Of a stretch of DNA of 64,000 nucleotides, positions 1 through 10,878 are shown piece by piece. Origin of the DNA: Cordilura impudica. Taxonomy: Eukaryota; Arthropoda; Insecta; Diptera; Scathophagidae. The stretch is taken from assembly GCA_963682025.1 (NCBI GenBank), contig OY821517.1:27641482-27705481 (forward strand). Direction: 5' to 3'. The position numbers and the translations under genes are program-made. The notes below the pieces were generated by a model, which saw nothing but the letters and a program-made list of their open reading frames with translations, was not told the DNA's origin and searched no databases. Each line of letters opens with the position of its first letter. The first letter of the stretch is position 1.

Positions 1-917
1 CAATAGGCCAACATCATCTTTAGATATTGCGGAGCAGTGGCTACGAAAACAAAGAAAAAACAAACATTAAGAAGGATGTCAAAGTACAAAATTGATTCAT
101 TATAAATTAATTTTTGTTTTTCTTTCCATGAAGAATTTAAGATGTGACCTCGTCGTAATGAAATCCTATCAATAATTGCGGGACACAATTATATTTAGTA
201 AACCCTTACTAAATATACTTGAGATCATTTTTTTTGTTTGTTTGTAAGGTTTCGTGTGAAAATATGTGAATATTAAAGGGGTTTTATGTTTTTATCATTT
301 CTTCCGAGCATAAATTAAGAAATAACTTAATTAAAAACTAACTGTGAAAGTGGAAAAAATTTCTAGAGAAATGCTGGTTTTCTTGTATAAAACTTTAATC
401 ACCCTCTTAGCCCCTGCTTAGTTTTTCGACACATCCTGATATTTCACACTTTAAAATCACTTTTTGAAAACAAAAACAACATGGTTTTGGTTTACGTTTA
501 GTATTTCGTATTTTTGTGTGTTTCGAAAAAAATTCCTCTAAATTTTTTCACACATAAATTTCAAAACTCCTTCGTAAAACGAAAACAAGTAACGAAAGAT
601 TTAAAATATCATATGTTGCGGTTGGCTATTGGAATTTCAAATCATTCCCTTGTATTTGGTATGTAGTGTATATGAAAATTGTGGTTTTTGGAAAAACTAA
701 TAGCGGAAAAACTAATAGGGAAGGGTGGCGAAGGTAAAATTTATGATTTATAATAGAGTGGCAACAAAACCATCTCAGCTTATGATGCAATAGTGGCACC
801 GAACTTTTGTAATTAAAAAATGATTACCAAAGCATAACTTGATTTTTGATATAACCAATTAAGTTAGTAGTTGGTAGTGAGATTGAAGCAAGTATCATAA
901 AGGCACCAGCAATTTCC
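1..917. other. Unassigned AT-rich sequence
   Basis: No open frame, repeat boundary or RNA gene could be supported here. The stretch is AT-rich with homopolymer runs typical of fly noncoding DNA. Confidence 0.5.
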
Positions 918-1060
918 ATATTATAACTACTATGCCCTGTCGTGCTTCGCTACTACTTACCGAGACTTGTTGACACGTATGTTTTCGTAATCAATTTTTC
1001 TAAAGAACTTTGTATTGTGCAAGTAAAACATTTTTTAAAATAATTTTATATTTTTTATTG
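918..1060 (+). repeat. Dispersed repeat G, copy 1
   Basis: About 140 bp resembling, in reverse complement, the block at 25928-26065. The best core contains GTCGTGCTTCGCTACTAC followed by TTACCGAGAC. Similarity continues into the AT-rich flank (TTTGTATTG and following). No coding potential or terminal structure was seen. It may be a fragment of a larger mobile element not otherwise present in the window. Confidence 0.6.
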
Positions 1061-1179
1061 CAATGCTTGCTGATATTAAATATATTTTGTTTCTTCATTC
1101 GGTGAAAAAATTATAAAACTTTTCGGCGTTTCTCCTTTAGAGCAAGCTATGTATATATTGTATTGTATAAAGAGGTGAC

Positions 1180-2487
1180 GAATGTACCGCGACCAAATGA
1201 TCTATTGTACTGCCCTCTGCTAATAGTTTGTCCCTATAAAATCTCACCCAATTCTGAAGCCCTCAGAAATTCGAGGATGTTGGTTGATTCCAATGATTTT
1301 ATTTCGCTCCCTGGTATTTGGAAAGAACCCTGATGCTTTTTCCTCTTATGCATTAAAGCTCCCCCAGTATGTGCTCCGCCGATTCTGCCTTCTCATCGCA
1401 GAATCTGGACATGGGGTTCGCTTCAATTTCTAACTTGCTTAGATGCTCCCTGAGCCTATAGTGACCAGTTAGAATCTCGGCTAGTATTCTCAATCCGTTT
1501 TTTGATAATCCGATACATGACTCAAATCTCTTACTGTTGTAGTTATCAAACAAGAGTTTTGATTGCCTGATTGTCTGATATGATTCTCATATTTTCTGAG
1601 TACGCCTTCCCATACACCTTTTCCTATTCCACAAAACGGTTCCGGCCCCATTAGCTTTGTGGAAGCTCCCTTTCTGGCAAACTTATATGCTTGTTCATTT
1701 CCTTGGATCCCAATATGCCCCGGGACCCAACAAAGGCTGACATTATTGTGTCTGCTTAGCTCATTCAGCCTCTGCAGACAGTCCCATACTAATTTAGAAT
1801 TTACTAAATAGCAGCTTAACTATCTGAATAGCAGCTTGACTATCTGATAATATGGTTAAGGCCCTGTCTTTTGTACTTTCTATTTAAGTTAATCCGTGCA
1901 CATCTATCGATGGCATAAATTTTCGCCTGGAAAATACTTGTGTGTATTGCCATTGATTCGTAGTATTTGGTACTAGGCCCAAAGACTCCCGCCCCTGTTC
2001 CATTTCCGGTCTTTGACCCGTCCGTGTACCATTTGATCGTATCCTCCTTTAGAGAATATGCTGTACTCAAACTACTCCATTCCTTCTTATTACTAAGTTT
2101 TGTAACAAAGTTTTTATTGAAATCGTAATTCTTCTTAGTCCTGTCCATTAGATAATCTAGGAGGAAGGAATCTTTAACTTGACTTATTCGGTTCCATTGC
2201 CCTTCATAAAGCCTGGTTATAGTTTTATCCCCCTTTATCTTGATTGCCGTTTGCACCACTATATGTATTAGGCTTTGGTCCAAGAGTACTTCCAGTGATG
2301 CCGTTGGGCATCAGTAGTCTTTGTATCCTACTCAACTCCATTTGAGTTGATTTTAACTCTGTCCTTTTGGCCCACGCAATAACTCCATAGGTCACGATTA
2401 GACGGACCATCATCGAGTACATCCAGTATAGTATGCTGGGTTTACATCCCCAGGTTGTACCCGCTACCCTTCTACAAGCTAATTTAA
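1180..2487 (-). pseudogene. Non-LTR retrotransposon relic (RT C-terminus and RNase H)
   Basis: Minus-strand remnant of the 3' part of a retrotransposon polyprotein. Nearest 2480-2225 is an RT C-terminal segment (ACRRVAGTTWGCKPS, then VTYGVIAWAKRTELKSTQ and MELSRIQRL). At 2283-1840 is an RNase H segment with WYTDGSKTGNGTGAGVFGP and a degraded IFQAKIYAI, where families of this type normally have QAEIYAI, so the acidic residue is replaced by K. At 1553-1300 is a Cys-rich tail (SRFCDEKAESAEHIL). The pieces lie in different frames with stops. The RNase H domain points to the I/R1/LOA group rather than to the CR1/Jockey-like family elsewhere in the window. It is 5'-truncated where repeat F begins. 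Confidence 0.85.
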
Positions 2488-2704
2488 ATCCGGCAACATT
2501 TAACGATTGGCCTTGAATTTAGAATATTATTGGCAATTTTTTATTTTAGCGATTTTTGATTTAGGCGACTTTTTTGATTTTGCCGATTTTTGATTTTAAA
2601 GTTTTTTGTTTTTGGTGATTTTTGTTTATCGCGATTTCCAGTTATGGCGATTTTCGATATAGGCGATTTTCGAATTTTGCGATTCACCCATATTTTCCAC
2701 GACA
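2487..2704 (-). repeat. Dispersed repeat F, copy 1 (GCGATTTTTGATTTA minisatellite core)
   Basis: About 218 bp, largely a degenerate 15-18 bp repeat (GCGATTTTTGATTT and variants) between non-repetitive ends. The left end carries GGCCTTGAATTTAG and the right end reads ATATTTTCCACGAC. The inverted counterpart at 24885-25105 has the same two ends, so this is a defined dispersed unit with a minisatellite core and not just low-complexity sequence. Confidence 0.75.
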
Positions 2705-3350
2705 CTTCCATTGGTAATTAATGAACTTGTCAAAAAAAAGTTTCAAGACTTTCGCTTTCAGAGTACTTAAATTTTTTTTGTATAGACGTGACTCGTCCCC
2801 TAATCTTATCCTGACCATTTTTTATCTGACTACTCCCATTAATATCTGATGGACTCGTACAAAATGTCAAGGCTTTCCCTTTTTTAGTACTCCAGATATA
2901 TGACATTAAATATTTACTTTGTAGGGGTGGAGCCACGCCCATTTATCTGATTCCGCTTTTTTTGTCGGACTACTAACATTAATAATAGATGGCCTCAGAT
3001 AAGTTTGCTGTCACTGCCGTAGTACTTGAGATATATGGTATTGAATAATTACTTTGTGTGGGATGGGCCACGCCCATTTATCCGATTACATCCATTTTCA
3101 TCATGGCTAATAACACTAATAATTGGTAACCTCACAAAAATTTGCAAAGCTCTCCCTGTCATAGTACTCAATATATTTGTTCACTTTGTATGGGAGGTGC
3201 CAGGCCCAGTAAAAGTACCAAACAAGTTTATGGCCTATAGTTCCTTCCAGAAACACGTGAGATTCTGTAAAAATTTCAGGAAGATCGGTCCAATAGTTTA
3301 GCCTCATATAAGCTACAAACAAACATACAAACGTCCTCTTTTATCTATGT
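2705..3350 (+). repeat. CACGCCC tandem element D, copy 1
   Basis: Diverged units of roughly 135 bp, each with a pattern of GCCACGCCCATTTATC, then ACTAACATTAATAAT, then AAGGCTTTC and a GTACTCCAGATATATGACATTA-like stretch. CACGCCC occurs near 2934 and 3069, with a degraded third near 3195. The end (AAGATCGGTCCAATAGTTTA, then AAACAAACATACAAAC) matches the 3' end of the copy at 39311-40393. It resembles nonautonomous Helitron/Helentron elements with internal tandem units; the class is inferred. ORFs read across it are not credible. Confidence 0.7.
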
Positions 3351-3589
3351 ATAGAGATTGCTACCGAGTAAGGATCCGTTCTCAATAACACCTATGGTAC
3401 CCTGGTAAATAATTTCCGTAAAAATCGTATAGTTCTCTTTTACTTACTTCAAATCGGTATGTAAATGTTGAATAACTTAGAAGAGAAAAGGACAACCGAT
3501 TTCCTTGTGTGATATTGTAATTTATCGTGATCCATTTCTATTCATTTGGACAACTTTTTGAATACAACGTGAATCAAATGGCAGCTCTA
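3351..3589. other. Unassigned sequence beside mariner relic
   Basis: No coding or terminal repeat was identified. It may hold the 3' untranslated part of the mariner relic that follows, but a matching terminal inverted repeat could not be found. Confidence 0.4.
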
Positions 3590-4025
3590 TTGGCCACGGT
3601 AAAATGAGCCCTTTTTGCTGCATTTTCCATAACTTTGATAATGATGATTTCGGCAGGAATGTTTGCCCTGAGCACGTCAATGGTTTGAAGCTTTTTGGCG
3701 TACACTTTGTTTTTCAAATAGCCCCACAAAAAGAAGGCCGGAGGGTCAGATCTAGAGACCTTATTGCCCAGTCTCTTTTTTTTGACATCACACGACCAGA
3801 GAATTTTTGTTGCAGAACCTGCCTTGTTTGATTTGCAGTGTGGCGTGTTGTTGAAACCAGCAACCGTTCAAACTTTTTCAGGCAGATATTTTGACCTTCT
3901 CTAAAGACAAAAGACCCAATGATCGCTATGGCGCAAACGTCGGCACAAACTGTCACCTTTTTGGTCAGGCAATGGTATTCCGAATGCGGAAATTTAGCTT
4001 GTTAAGACGGCCATAGATTGTGAAA
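3590..4025 (-). pseudogene. Mariner transposase relic, C-terminal half
   Basis: The minus strand encodes a decayed mariner transposase segment. Visible blocks are GRLNKLNFRIRN (GFVNKQNCRIW in the family), KVTVCADVCAIAIIGSFVF (VWCGxxAGGIIGPYFF), HTANQTRQVLQQKF, and then a degraded DLTP motif and GY-K-KVY. Frameshifts and lost aspartates make it inactive. Its N-terminal half lies at 5308-5770; the two were one gene before the retrotransposon at 4026-5307 inserted. It is similar in plan to the intact DD41D element at 34706 but clearly a different, older lineage. Confidence 0.85.
4015..4025. repeat. Target-site duplication, left copy
   Basis: AGATTGTGAAA, matching AGATTGTTAAA at 5308-5318 with one mismatch. 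The two copies flank the retrotransposon insertion, and translation through either copy gives the same mariner residues. Confidence 0.8.
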
Positions 4026-5307
4026 GGTTTTGAAGAGTATAATCAATTTCCACTTTGTCAACTATCTAGAGGCCAACTCACTTCATAATGATCGACAGTA
4101 TGGCTTCCGTAGAAATCGTTCTACGGGAGACTTGCTAGCTCTTCTTTCTGAGCGCTAGAGTCGATCCAAGCACAACTTTGGTGAAAGTAAAGTGGTTGCT
4201 CCAGACATTTCCAAGGCATTCGATCGCATGTGGCATGGTGCATTGATAACAAAGCTTATTGCATTTAGGGTCGGTATTGACTTCTCTCGATTTATATCGA
4301 GTTTTCTCAGAGACCGCACAATACGTGTTGTTATTTATGGCGTCTCATCCAATGAGTTTCAGGTTACTTCAGGGGTATCCCAAGGTCCCGCTCTTTCTCC
4401 TTTTCTTTTCCTTATTTTCTGAACGACCTTCTTGATCAAACTCGCAATTCTATATACTCTTTCGCAGATGACAGCAGCATTTGTCATTCATTTTCCTTTA
4501 ATTGTAGGCCAACCCTTTGGAGGTTGTTAACAATCTCCGATTGGGGTAAAGCGCAGAAAGCTCAATGTTGTTTGTTGACCCATATGGCCATGGATTCAAC
4601 AATGTCATCTGTATATATGGGTGATATAGGTATTGAGGAATCGGATACTCTTGATGTTCTGAGCATAAGAATTCAATGTGATGTTCGTTAGAACGAGCAT
4701 GTTTTTCAAGTGTCGAAAGATGCATTCAAGTATCTTGGTTTTGCAAAACGGTGCAAAAATTACCTCACTCCTTCTGATCGTCTTAAAATCTGTACCAGTT
4801 ACATCCGACCGAAAATGGAATACAAATCCCATATATGGGCAGGAGCTTCAATGTCTATTTTGGAACTACTGGACCGTGTGCAAATTAAAGCGTTGATGCT
4901 CATGAATGACAGTAAGGTATCCAACTCTATGAACTCGTTGGAACATCGTCGGAATGTGGGTTGTGTAGCACTGTTCTATAGACGCTACCGTGGGAAATAT
5001 TCTTCTGAGATTAGTGAAATTATTCCAAGTGCCCGAGTTTCGGTTCACTCTACCCGCTTCTCTAGTAGATCACATCCGTTTGTAGTTTATTGTCCAGTTG
5101 ACCGCACAACGCATTACAGAGAGAATTCGTTAATCAGTCGAATTAGCCGCATGCGGAATAAACTCCCCGAACAGGTCTTTCCTGACAGTTACAATGTAAT
5201 AAAATTTAAGTGAAATATCCAGAAACACTACTCCCTCTTTCCTCCTTCCCATAACCTATTTTCCTAAGATCAACACAAGGCACTGCATCTGTAGGGGGCA
5301 TCCCCTG
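4026..5307 (+). pseudogene. 5'-truncated non-LTR retrotransposon (CR1/Jockey-like RT), copy A
   Basis: RT remnant: DRQYGFRRNRSTGDLLA near 4090, DISKAFDRMWHGALITKL at 4203-4256, SSFLRDRTIRVV, SGVSQGPALSPFLFLIF at 4369-4422, and SFADDSSICHS at about 4459-4491, so the catalytic FADD box survives. The thumb and C-terminal part is one open segment at 4710-5213 (KYLGFAKRCKNYLT, SYIRPKMEYKSHIWAGA, RISRMRNKLPEQVFPDSYN). Endonuclease and ORF1 are missing, as expected after incomplete reverse transcription. The 3' end (GTAGGGGGCATCCCCTG) matches copy B near 13690. Frameshifts make it dead. Clade assignment is from motif resemblance only. Confidence 0.88.
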
Positions 5308-5318
5308 AGATTGTTAAA
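5308..5318. repeat. Target-site duplication, right copy
   Basis: AGATTGTTAAA, partner of 4015-4025, at the exact point where the retrotransposon 3' end meets mariner coding sequence. Confidence 0.8.
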
Positions 5319-5770
5319 TAGGCTTCCTCGATCATCAAAATTTGCTTCCAAAAGTCAGGTTCAATGTCAACCATTCGAGCGACTGTTGGGCCGTATTGCG
5401 AGTGACGTGGAAGGTCTGCCAGCAAAATTCTCTGAGTCAAATGCACTTTATACGGAAACAAATTCAAATTATATTTCAAAATGTACCGCAAATTGATTCC
5501 ACTGACGCCAATCTGCAGAGCACGTTGGTGATATATCTCATTTGGGTTTTCGGCAACACTCACTCTTACCGCTTCAACCAGGTTAAGGAAACACCTTGGG
5601 CGTTGATGAACTGCATATGGACGATCTTCTACTGTCCCATGCTCAACACAATTCCACACTAAACGACGAATAGTGTTGTCAGATGGTAATTCTTGGTCAC
5701 GATACTTACGACGATAGTCACGTTTAGTTAACACGAATAACCAACTATTTTCAAGGTACAGTGTCACTAT
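5308..5770 (-). pseudogene. Mariner transposase relic, N-terminal half
   Basis: A single open segment on the minus strand shows the paired helix-turn-helix region (TKRDYRRKYRDQELPSDNTI, RLVWNCVEHGTVED), the second DNA-binding block (SVAENPNEIYHQRALQIGVS), the PYKVHLTQ linker and the start of the catalytic core (DFWKQILMIEEAYLTI, where the family has FSDEAHF). The first catalytic Asp is lost. The reading ends at the retrotransposon 3' end and resumes at 4025. Upstream DNA to about 5900 probably includes its 5' untranslated part, but I could not identify a terminal inverted repeat. Confidence 0.87.
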
Positions 5771-6252
5771 TTATACGCGTTGTTTTTCTGCAAAACAATA
5801 CATGCTAAAAATTTTAATGAACTGACGTCAAAATAACATCGGTTAAGAAATTTCAAAGTTATTAAATGTACCGACATAACAGATGGCTCACCGTGTGTAC
5901 TTCTAAGAAAATCTGTAATGGCGGAGTTTGATTATGTCATCGCACACAAAAAGTTTTCACCCAAGGCGATTGCAGTACAAATTTGTAAAACTCGTTATAT
6001 ATTCGAACTTCGAATACTATTTTTTTTTGTCTCTTTGAAAAGGCAAAATAGCAGCCAAAAGATTTTCGAGAGTTTCTATCATCGCAAATAATAGAAGTTG
6101 TGGGAATGTTTGGCCTCCTGGGAAATTACTATCTATGGCGGAATAATACTAATCAAGCTTTAGTTTGTTAGAATTTTTACAAAGCTTAGTTGGCGGAAAA
6201 ACACTCTCCCGATGTTGGTTTGCTATATCTTAAAAGTGAGCCGTTATAGCTT
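5771..6252. other. Unassigned sequence between mariner relic and Helitron-like copy
   Basis: Probably mariner 5' flank at first, then AT-rich DNA without recognisable coding or repeat structure. Confidence 0.4.
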
Positions 6253-6647
6253 CATATATATATATTATTAATGACCAAGGCGATTTCTTGTGACCGATGT
6301 AACTTTGTCAGTTTTATCCCGACTTTGACCAAACAAACTTCATTTGAAAGGCATTTCCTTTTAGCTATCCAGATCAGATTTAAAATTTAAAATTTTTTTT
6401 TTTTGAGTAAAATGCATTTAAAGTTGCTACTAACACATACATAAAATTATACAATGCTGGTATGTGTGTTTATTAAATTTGTTAATGTGTTTGCAAAAAT
6501 TGTATATGAAAAGCCCTGTATTGAAGTGAGAAATAATTGGCTAAAATTGATTAGCATACCTTTAGGGTCTTGTAAAATAATTTATTAAATTAAAAAATAA
6601 AATTTCCTAGAATTTGCGCTCGAATTTCGAGGGCTGGGTTCTGCTAG
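6253..6647 (+). mobile_element. Helitron-like element H1
   Basis: Nonautonomous copy of the family defined by a 5' TCTATAATATTAATAGGC start, a CGATTTCTTGTGACCGATGT block, internal AACACATACATAAAATTATA, a short hairpin (CTCGAATTTCGAG) and a terminal CTAG about 11 nt further on. Here the extreme 5' end is degraded into a TATA run. The hairpin and CTAG (6644-6647) are followed by T, as expected for A|T insertion. Confidence 0.85.
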
Positions 6648-7864
6648 TATTTTTTGAATGTTTATATGGATCTTTAAGATTTGTTTGCATTACTGTTTGA
6701 GGATTATGTCTGCAAAGTGCGGACAGTACATCGTTCGATCATCTTCCGTCCGTGAATGAACAAAAATATCTTGGATTTGTGAATAAATTGAGAGTGAATA
6801 TTCGCCGTAAAAGGCCAGATTTGTGAAAGGACAATTCTTGAACTTTTTACCACGATAATGCACTAGAGCACAGATCTATAATCGTAGCTTAAAAAATTCT
6901 TGAGCACAAAAACCGATTTCAAAGTTATCAATACGAAATTTCATAAGAAAAATAGAATAGGAACGATGAATTTTAAAGAAGGTTGTTGAATCTTAATACT
7001 CTTTTTTCAGGTTACTTCCCTAGTAATTTTATTATTACTTTATATACTCTTCGCTATTATTTTTTTTTCGTTAACATTTTTTCTAAAAGGGGTTGTCTTT
7101 GTTTCAATATTTATTTTTTTCGTTTTTCTTTCTCTATAATACCGAAACATTTTTTAATTAGCAGTAAACTTTTGTTAATGTCACCATCTAAACATATTCA
7201 AACACATTTTTTTTCTACATTCAATACAATGTGTTTTCTGTGTAATGAGTTCATAAATTCATTTGTATGTTTCATTTCCAAATTGGTTATGGGATCCAAA
7301 TTAGAAAGAACTAAAAAAAAACTCAAGTGCTTCTTTCTGTTAACCCCATCAAAAGACGAAATACTTTGCCCCAAATTTTCCATCTGTCGCAACTGTGTGC
7401 AGTGCACATACTCGTACATATGTAGCTTAGTAGTTTATATTGTGGGATTATTTTCGATTTTAACACTTTATGTTACAATATTATTGTTGGTTGGATTTTT
7501 CATTGGTTGTTAGTGGTTTGGTGGAGTTGTTTTTTTTTTTTTATCAAGTGGTAAAAGATATATGATTTTCAATTAAAAATTTTGTTTGTTTTGAAAAGAA
7601 CAAAACGAAAATCTCAAAAGAGTTACAAGTGTGGGAAGATTTTTTGTGGTTTGCTGAGGAAATTTATTTGATCATATTTAAAACTAAAATTAGGAAAATA
7701 GGAACTTGTTTTTATTTGTACTTTATTACTTCCTATATAAAAATGGAGATGTAGTTAAGTGATTGTCCAGATGTGAATGCAATTGACATGTTTTTGTTTT
7801 AAGTTATTCACTGAAATTTTTTGTTCTAAATAAATAAGTTTGGAAATGTCAGATTTATAATTTA
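6648..7864. other. Unassigned AT-rich sequence
   Basis: Contains T-rich tracts that create a 176-codon, Phe-rich open frame at 6983-7513. I regard it as a composition artefact. No repeat boundary was recognised. Confidence 0.45.
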
Positions 7865-8100
7865 CTAGCATAACCCAGCACTCGAAATTCGAGTGCCAAA
7901 TTCTAGGGAAATTTATTTTTTGCTTAAAATATTTTAAATCTATATATATAAAAAATTTATGACAATAAATAATTTTATAAGAGCATAAAGGCATGCGTAT
8001 CAATGATAGGAAAAACACAATTCAATTAATGAAATTCGATGAATTGTGAATTGGCTTAAATTTATTAGCATACTTTAGGCTCTTATAAAATTATTTTTTA
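7865..8100. mobile_element. Helitron-like fragments H2 in two orientations
   Basis: At 7865-7915 is a minus-oriented 3' terminus: CTAG, then the 18-nt uninterrupted palindrome GCACTCGAATTCGAGTGC in its GCACTCGAAATTCGAGTGC form, then the usual TTCTAGG. At about 8041-8092 is a plus-oriented internal piece (GTGAATTGGCTTAAATTTAT, TTAGCATACTTTAGGCTCTT). The opposite orientations mean two fragments or a rearranged copy. Confidence 0.65.
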
Positions 8101-8776
8101 TTCAGATTTTATTTTATTTAATTTAATGTAATATATTTTTAACACATATTATACATAAATTGTAACATTTTCTGCACTTCTCGTCCTTATGAACTATAAC
8201 TATGCCCGCATTATGCTTAAAAAGGGATGGAAAAAATGTTCCTTCACGTATTAACATATATAGATATAATTAGCCCGTTTCTGGTTATATTAATTATTTT
8301 GTCTCTTAAGCTTAAGGAATCTTAAATTTTTTTTTCTAAATTCTTATTCTTTTAAAGCCCAATACTCAATGTACAGTTAGCAGATTACTGAAGAATTCAG
8401 TCATCGGGATGACACAATTCTTGATAGTAAAGATCAGTCCAGTGACAGAGCGGCCCAGATCAACTGCGCCTAGGGAATTATGAGTCCGATATAGCCAGCT
8501 TTTGCTTTCCCTTTCTGCTTTTTCCACTTAAGTTTCCCATTAATAGGAACCAATAATTTCCATTAACTTACACCTTGTATTTGTAAAAGATTGTGAAAGA
8601 AATAGGAACCAAATACTTATTTTGAGTATAATATAGGATAAGGCAGGGCATCCAAAGAAAGTACACGATTTCCTCCGTTGCTTCCTCAAGGTATTCGTTT
8701 TATCACCATTCTCAATTGTCTCCCTTCCAGGTCTAGAAAATTCTTAGTGATTAGCAATACATTATGATCCCATATT
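8101..8776. other. Unassigned sequence
   Basis: AT-rich; no coding, terminal repeat or RNA structure could be supported. Confidence 0.4.
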
Positions 8777-8828
8777 GATTTAGTGTCTCATCGGGTGATT
8801 TAGTGTCTCATCGGGTGTCTCATCGGTG
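8777..8828. repeat. Short tandem repeat, 20-bp unit
   Basis: GATTTAGTGTCTCATCGGGT occurs twice exactly in tandem (8777-8796, 8797-8816), followed by a partial unit GTCTCATCGGTGAT. Confidence 0.9.
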
Positions 8829-8944
8829 ATGTTGTTCGTGATGAATTCAAGGGGCCTCTAACCTTAAGTAACACGTTAACTTCTCTACTTGACCAATATA
8901 ATATTTATTAATACGAGTATAAGTGTACGAATTTGAGATAGTAG

Positions 8945-9040
8945 TATATCTTAAATGCGATAACCAAAAGTCGTTTCTTCTGCTCCGCTCCATAAACCCG
9001 ATTCTGTTGTTCGACAGGTCTGTTTTATAAATAAAATCAG
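8945..9040 (+). repeat. 95-bp direct repeat, left copy
   Basis: ATATCTTAAATGCGATAACC to GTTTTATAAATAAAATCAGC, matching 10783-10878 at roughly 80 percent by eye. The pair brackets the DINE-like element and the mariner relic between them. Confidence 0.75.
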
Positions 9041-9046
9041 CAAAAA

Positions 9047-9842
9047 AACAAGTAAGAAAATTATAGTCGGTCTAGACCGACTATACGATACCCTATACCA
9101 TGCGTTTAGCGACCCTATCTCTCAGGCCCAACTAACTGGATATAGAAAATAAGCATAAACCAAATTTGAGTGGGATTTTTATTAAATTTTTCGGTTGCAG
9201 ATATGAAAAAGTTCATATCGGATGCTATATCTATATGGGGACTAGGCCCAAAAATGGACCGATCCTGATATGTTTGGTAAGGTCTCTTGCATTTTGCAAA
9301 AATATATACAAGCAAAATTTGAGAAGAATCAGTGCAATATTTTTGTTTTTTGACAGATTTAAGTGAAGATCGGGAAGCAGCTCTATATGGGGCCTATGAC
9401 TAAGAGTTGTCCAATAGGGATCATTTTTGGACTACTGATTAATGGATGTAATATATACATACAAACCCAATTTGACTAAGATTTGTATGATAATTTGGAT
9501 CTTATGGCAATATATGTTGATTTCATAGGGGTCATTTGTATGGGGGCTAGGTCTGAACATGGACCGATTCACACCAATTTCAATAGCGTTCATCCCATGG
9601 CCGGTAAAAGATTAAATACCAAATTTTATCAAAATATATTCATATTTGGGAGCTGCAGTTTGATTACAAGCTTTACATGGACACACAGAAGGACGGACGG
9701 ACGGACATCGTTAAATCGAATCAGATAGTGATTCTGATTCGATCGGTATAATTAAAGATGGGTGTAGGTCAAATATTTTTGGTTGTTACAAACAGCAGCA
9801 CAAAGTCATTATACCCAAACCACATAGTGGTATAGGGTATAA
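9047..9842 (+). mobile_element. DINE-1/Helentron-like element, family A copy 1
   Basis: Full-length reference copy for family A, about 796 bp. It starts ACAAGTAAGAAAATTATAGT, followed by the perfect palindrome AGTCGGTCTAGACCGACT and ACGATACCCTATACCATG. It ends with a GGACGGACGGAC microsatellite near 9693, ATCGTTAAATCGAATCAG, then CCACATAGTGG and TATAGGGTATA. The subterminal hairpin, central microsatellite and TATACCC terminus are the hallmarks of Drosophila DINE-1; homology to DINE-1 itself is inferred from architecture. It encodes nothing; ORFs of 60-80 codons that recur in all copies are artefacts. Confidence 0.85.
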
Positions 9843-9939
9843 ATAGTACAGGCTAAACAAGATTCCATAAATTTCGGGAAATGGAAATTTGCTTGTGTGG
9901 CTACGACGGCGGTGTCTGAAAAACCTGACAAGACAAAGA

Positions 9940-10740
9940 AAACGCAAAAAATTTGAGAAAATTTTTCTTTACTTCCTTCCATTGCTGGCAAATCTTTTGT
10001 CACCGAGCAATTTTTTTTTTTCAAGTTTGGAAATGTAAAATGATCCAAGGGAACTAAATCTGGGGAATGAGGTGCTTGATGACGCAATTCGAACTTTAAT
10101 TCATGGACTTTGGTCATCACAATAGTGGATGTATGAACTGGTGCATTGTCTTGATGAAAAAATACTTTATTTGTCGTCAAATGGGGAATATTCTCCTTAA
10201 TTTCATCACTTAATCGCTGCAATAATGCTCGTCGTTGATGGTTGAAGATAATTAATAAAAATTATACCACGCGCACCCAAAAAACTGACGGCCTTAATCT
10301 TGTCTGCAGATGGAACTGTCTTCACCTTCTTTAGATTTTTCCATTTCAGTCCACTGTTTTGCCTGTTTCTTTGTATCAGGTGTGAAGTGGTGGACTCATG
10401 TCTCATCTCCATGGTTACGGATCGACGCAAAAACTCGACATCGCCAAACATTTTGTTGAAACATTTTCACGACGCTGTGAGAAAACGGGGCATCCATCTT
10501 GCGGACAGCTTTCTTATCTCTAAATTTTCGGTCAATAGGCGATGTGTAGAACTTTTGAGATGCCTATCATTTCAGCTAGCTCATGCACCTACAGCCGACC
10601 ATTTTATGGACTACGGCGTTCTTCTTGACAGCTCGTACGGCCTCGCTTGAACTCTGCCACCCAATATTTTATAGTCATAGACGAAGGAGCAGAATTATTG
10701 GTTGGACTTTTAAATGAAAGTATTGAATTTAGTACCGTTG
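9940..10740 (-). pseudogene. Mariner transposase relic (DD34D type)
   Basis: Minus-strand relic, fragmented by frameshifts. From 5' to 3' it shows MTIKYWVAEFKRG near 10680, GISK near 10560, FLRRSVTMEM (FVTMDET) near 10420, KAVSFLGARGIIFINYL near 10280, and a C-terminal segment at 10222-9960 with FHQDNAPVHTSTIV and APHSPDLVPLDHFTF. The spacing from the Asp of HQDNAP to the Asp of PLDHF is 34 residues, the DD34D signature of mariner proper, unlike the 41-residue spacing of the intact element at 34706. It abuts family A copy 1. The first catalytic block is decayed and no terminal repeats were identified. Confidence 0.85.
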
Positions 10741-10782
10741 ATAAAATTTTTCCATAAAAATTCAAATTCAAAATATAAAATA

Positions 10783-10878
10783 TATCTTAGATGCGATAAC
10801 CAACCGTCATTCCTTCTTCTCCGATTTGTTCACTAGATTCTGTTATTCGGGAGTCCTGTTTTATAAATAAAATTGGCA
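10783..10878 (+). repeat. 95-bp direct repeat, right copy
   Basis: Partner of 8945-9040. It begins ATATCTTAGATGCGATAACC and ends GTTTTATAAATAAAATTGGC. Confidence 0.75.

Noticed and set aside
2225..2422. Separate small gene upstream of the RNase H fragment
   Set aside because: The residues are the C-terminal part of the same RT polyprotein in another frame, not an independent gene.
6983..7513. 176-codon hydrophobic open frame
   Set aside because: Phe/Leu/Ile-rich because of T-rich DNA; no domain, no similarity to known families that I recognise, and its neighbourhood is noncoding.
9483..9728. Recurring frames ending in TWTHRRTDGRT in many places
   Set aside because: They occur in every family A copy and are read across the GGACGGACGGAC microsatellite; they are by-products of the repeat, not genes.
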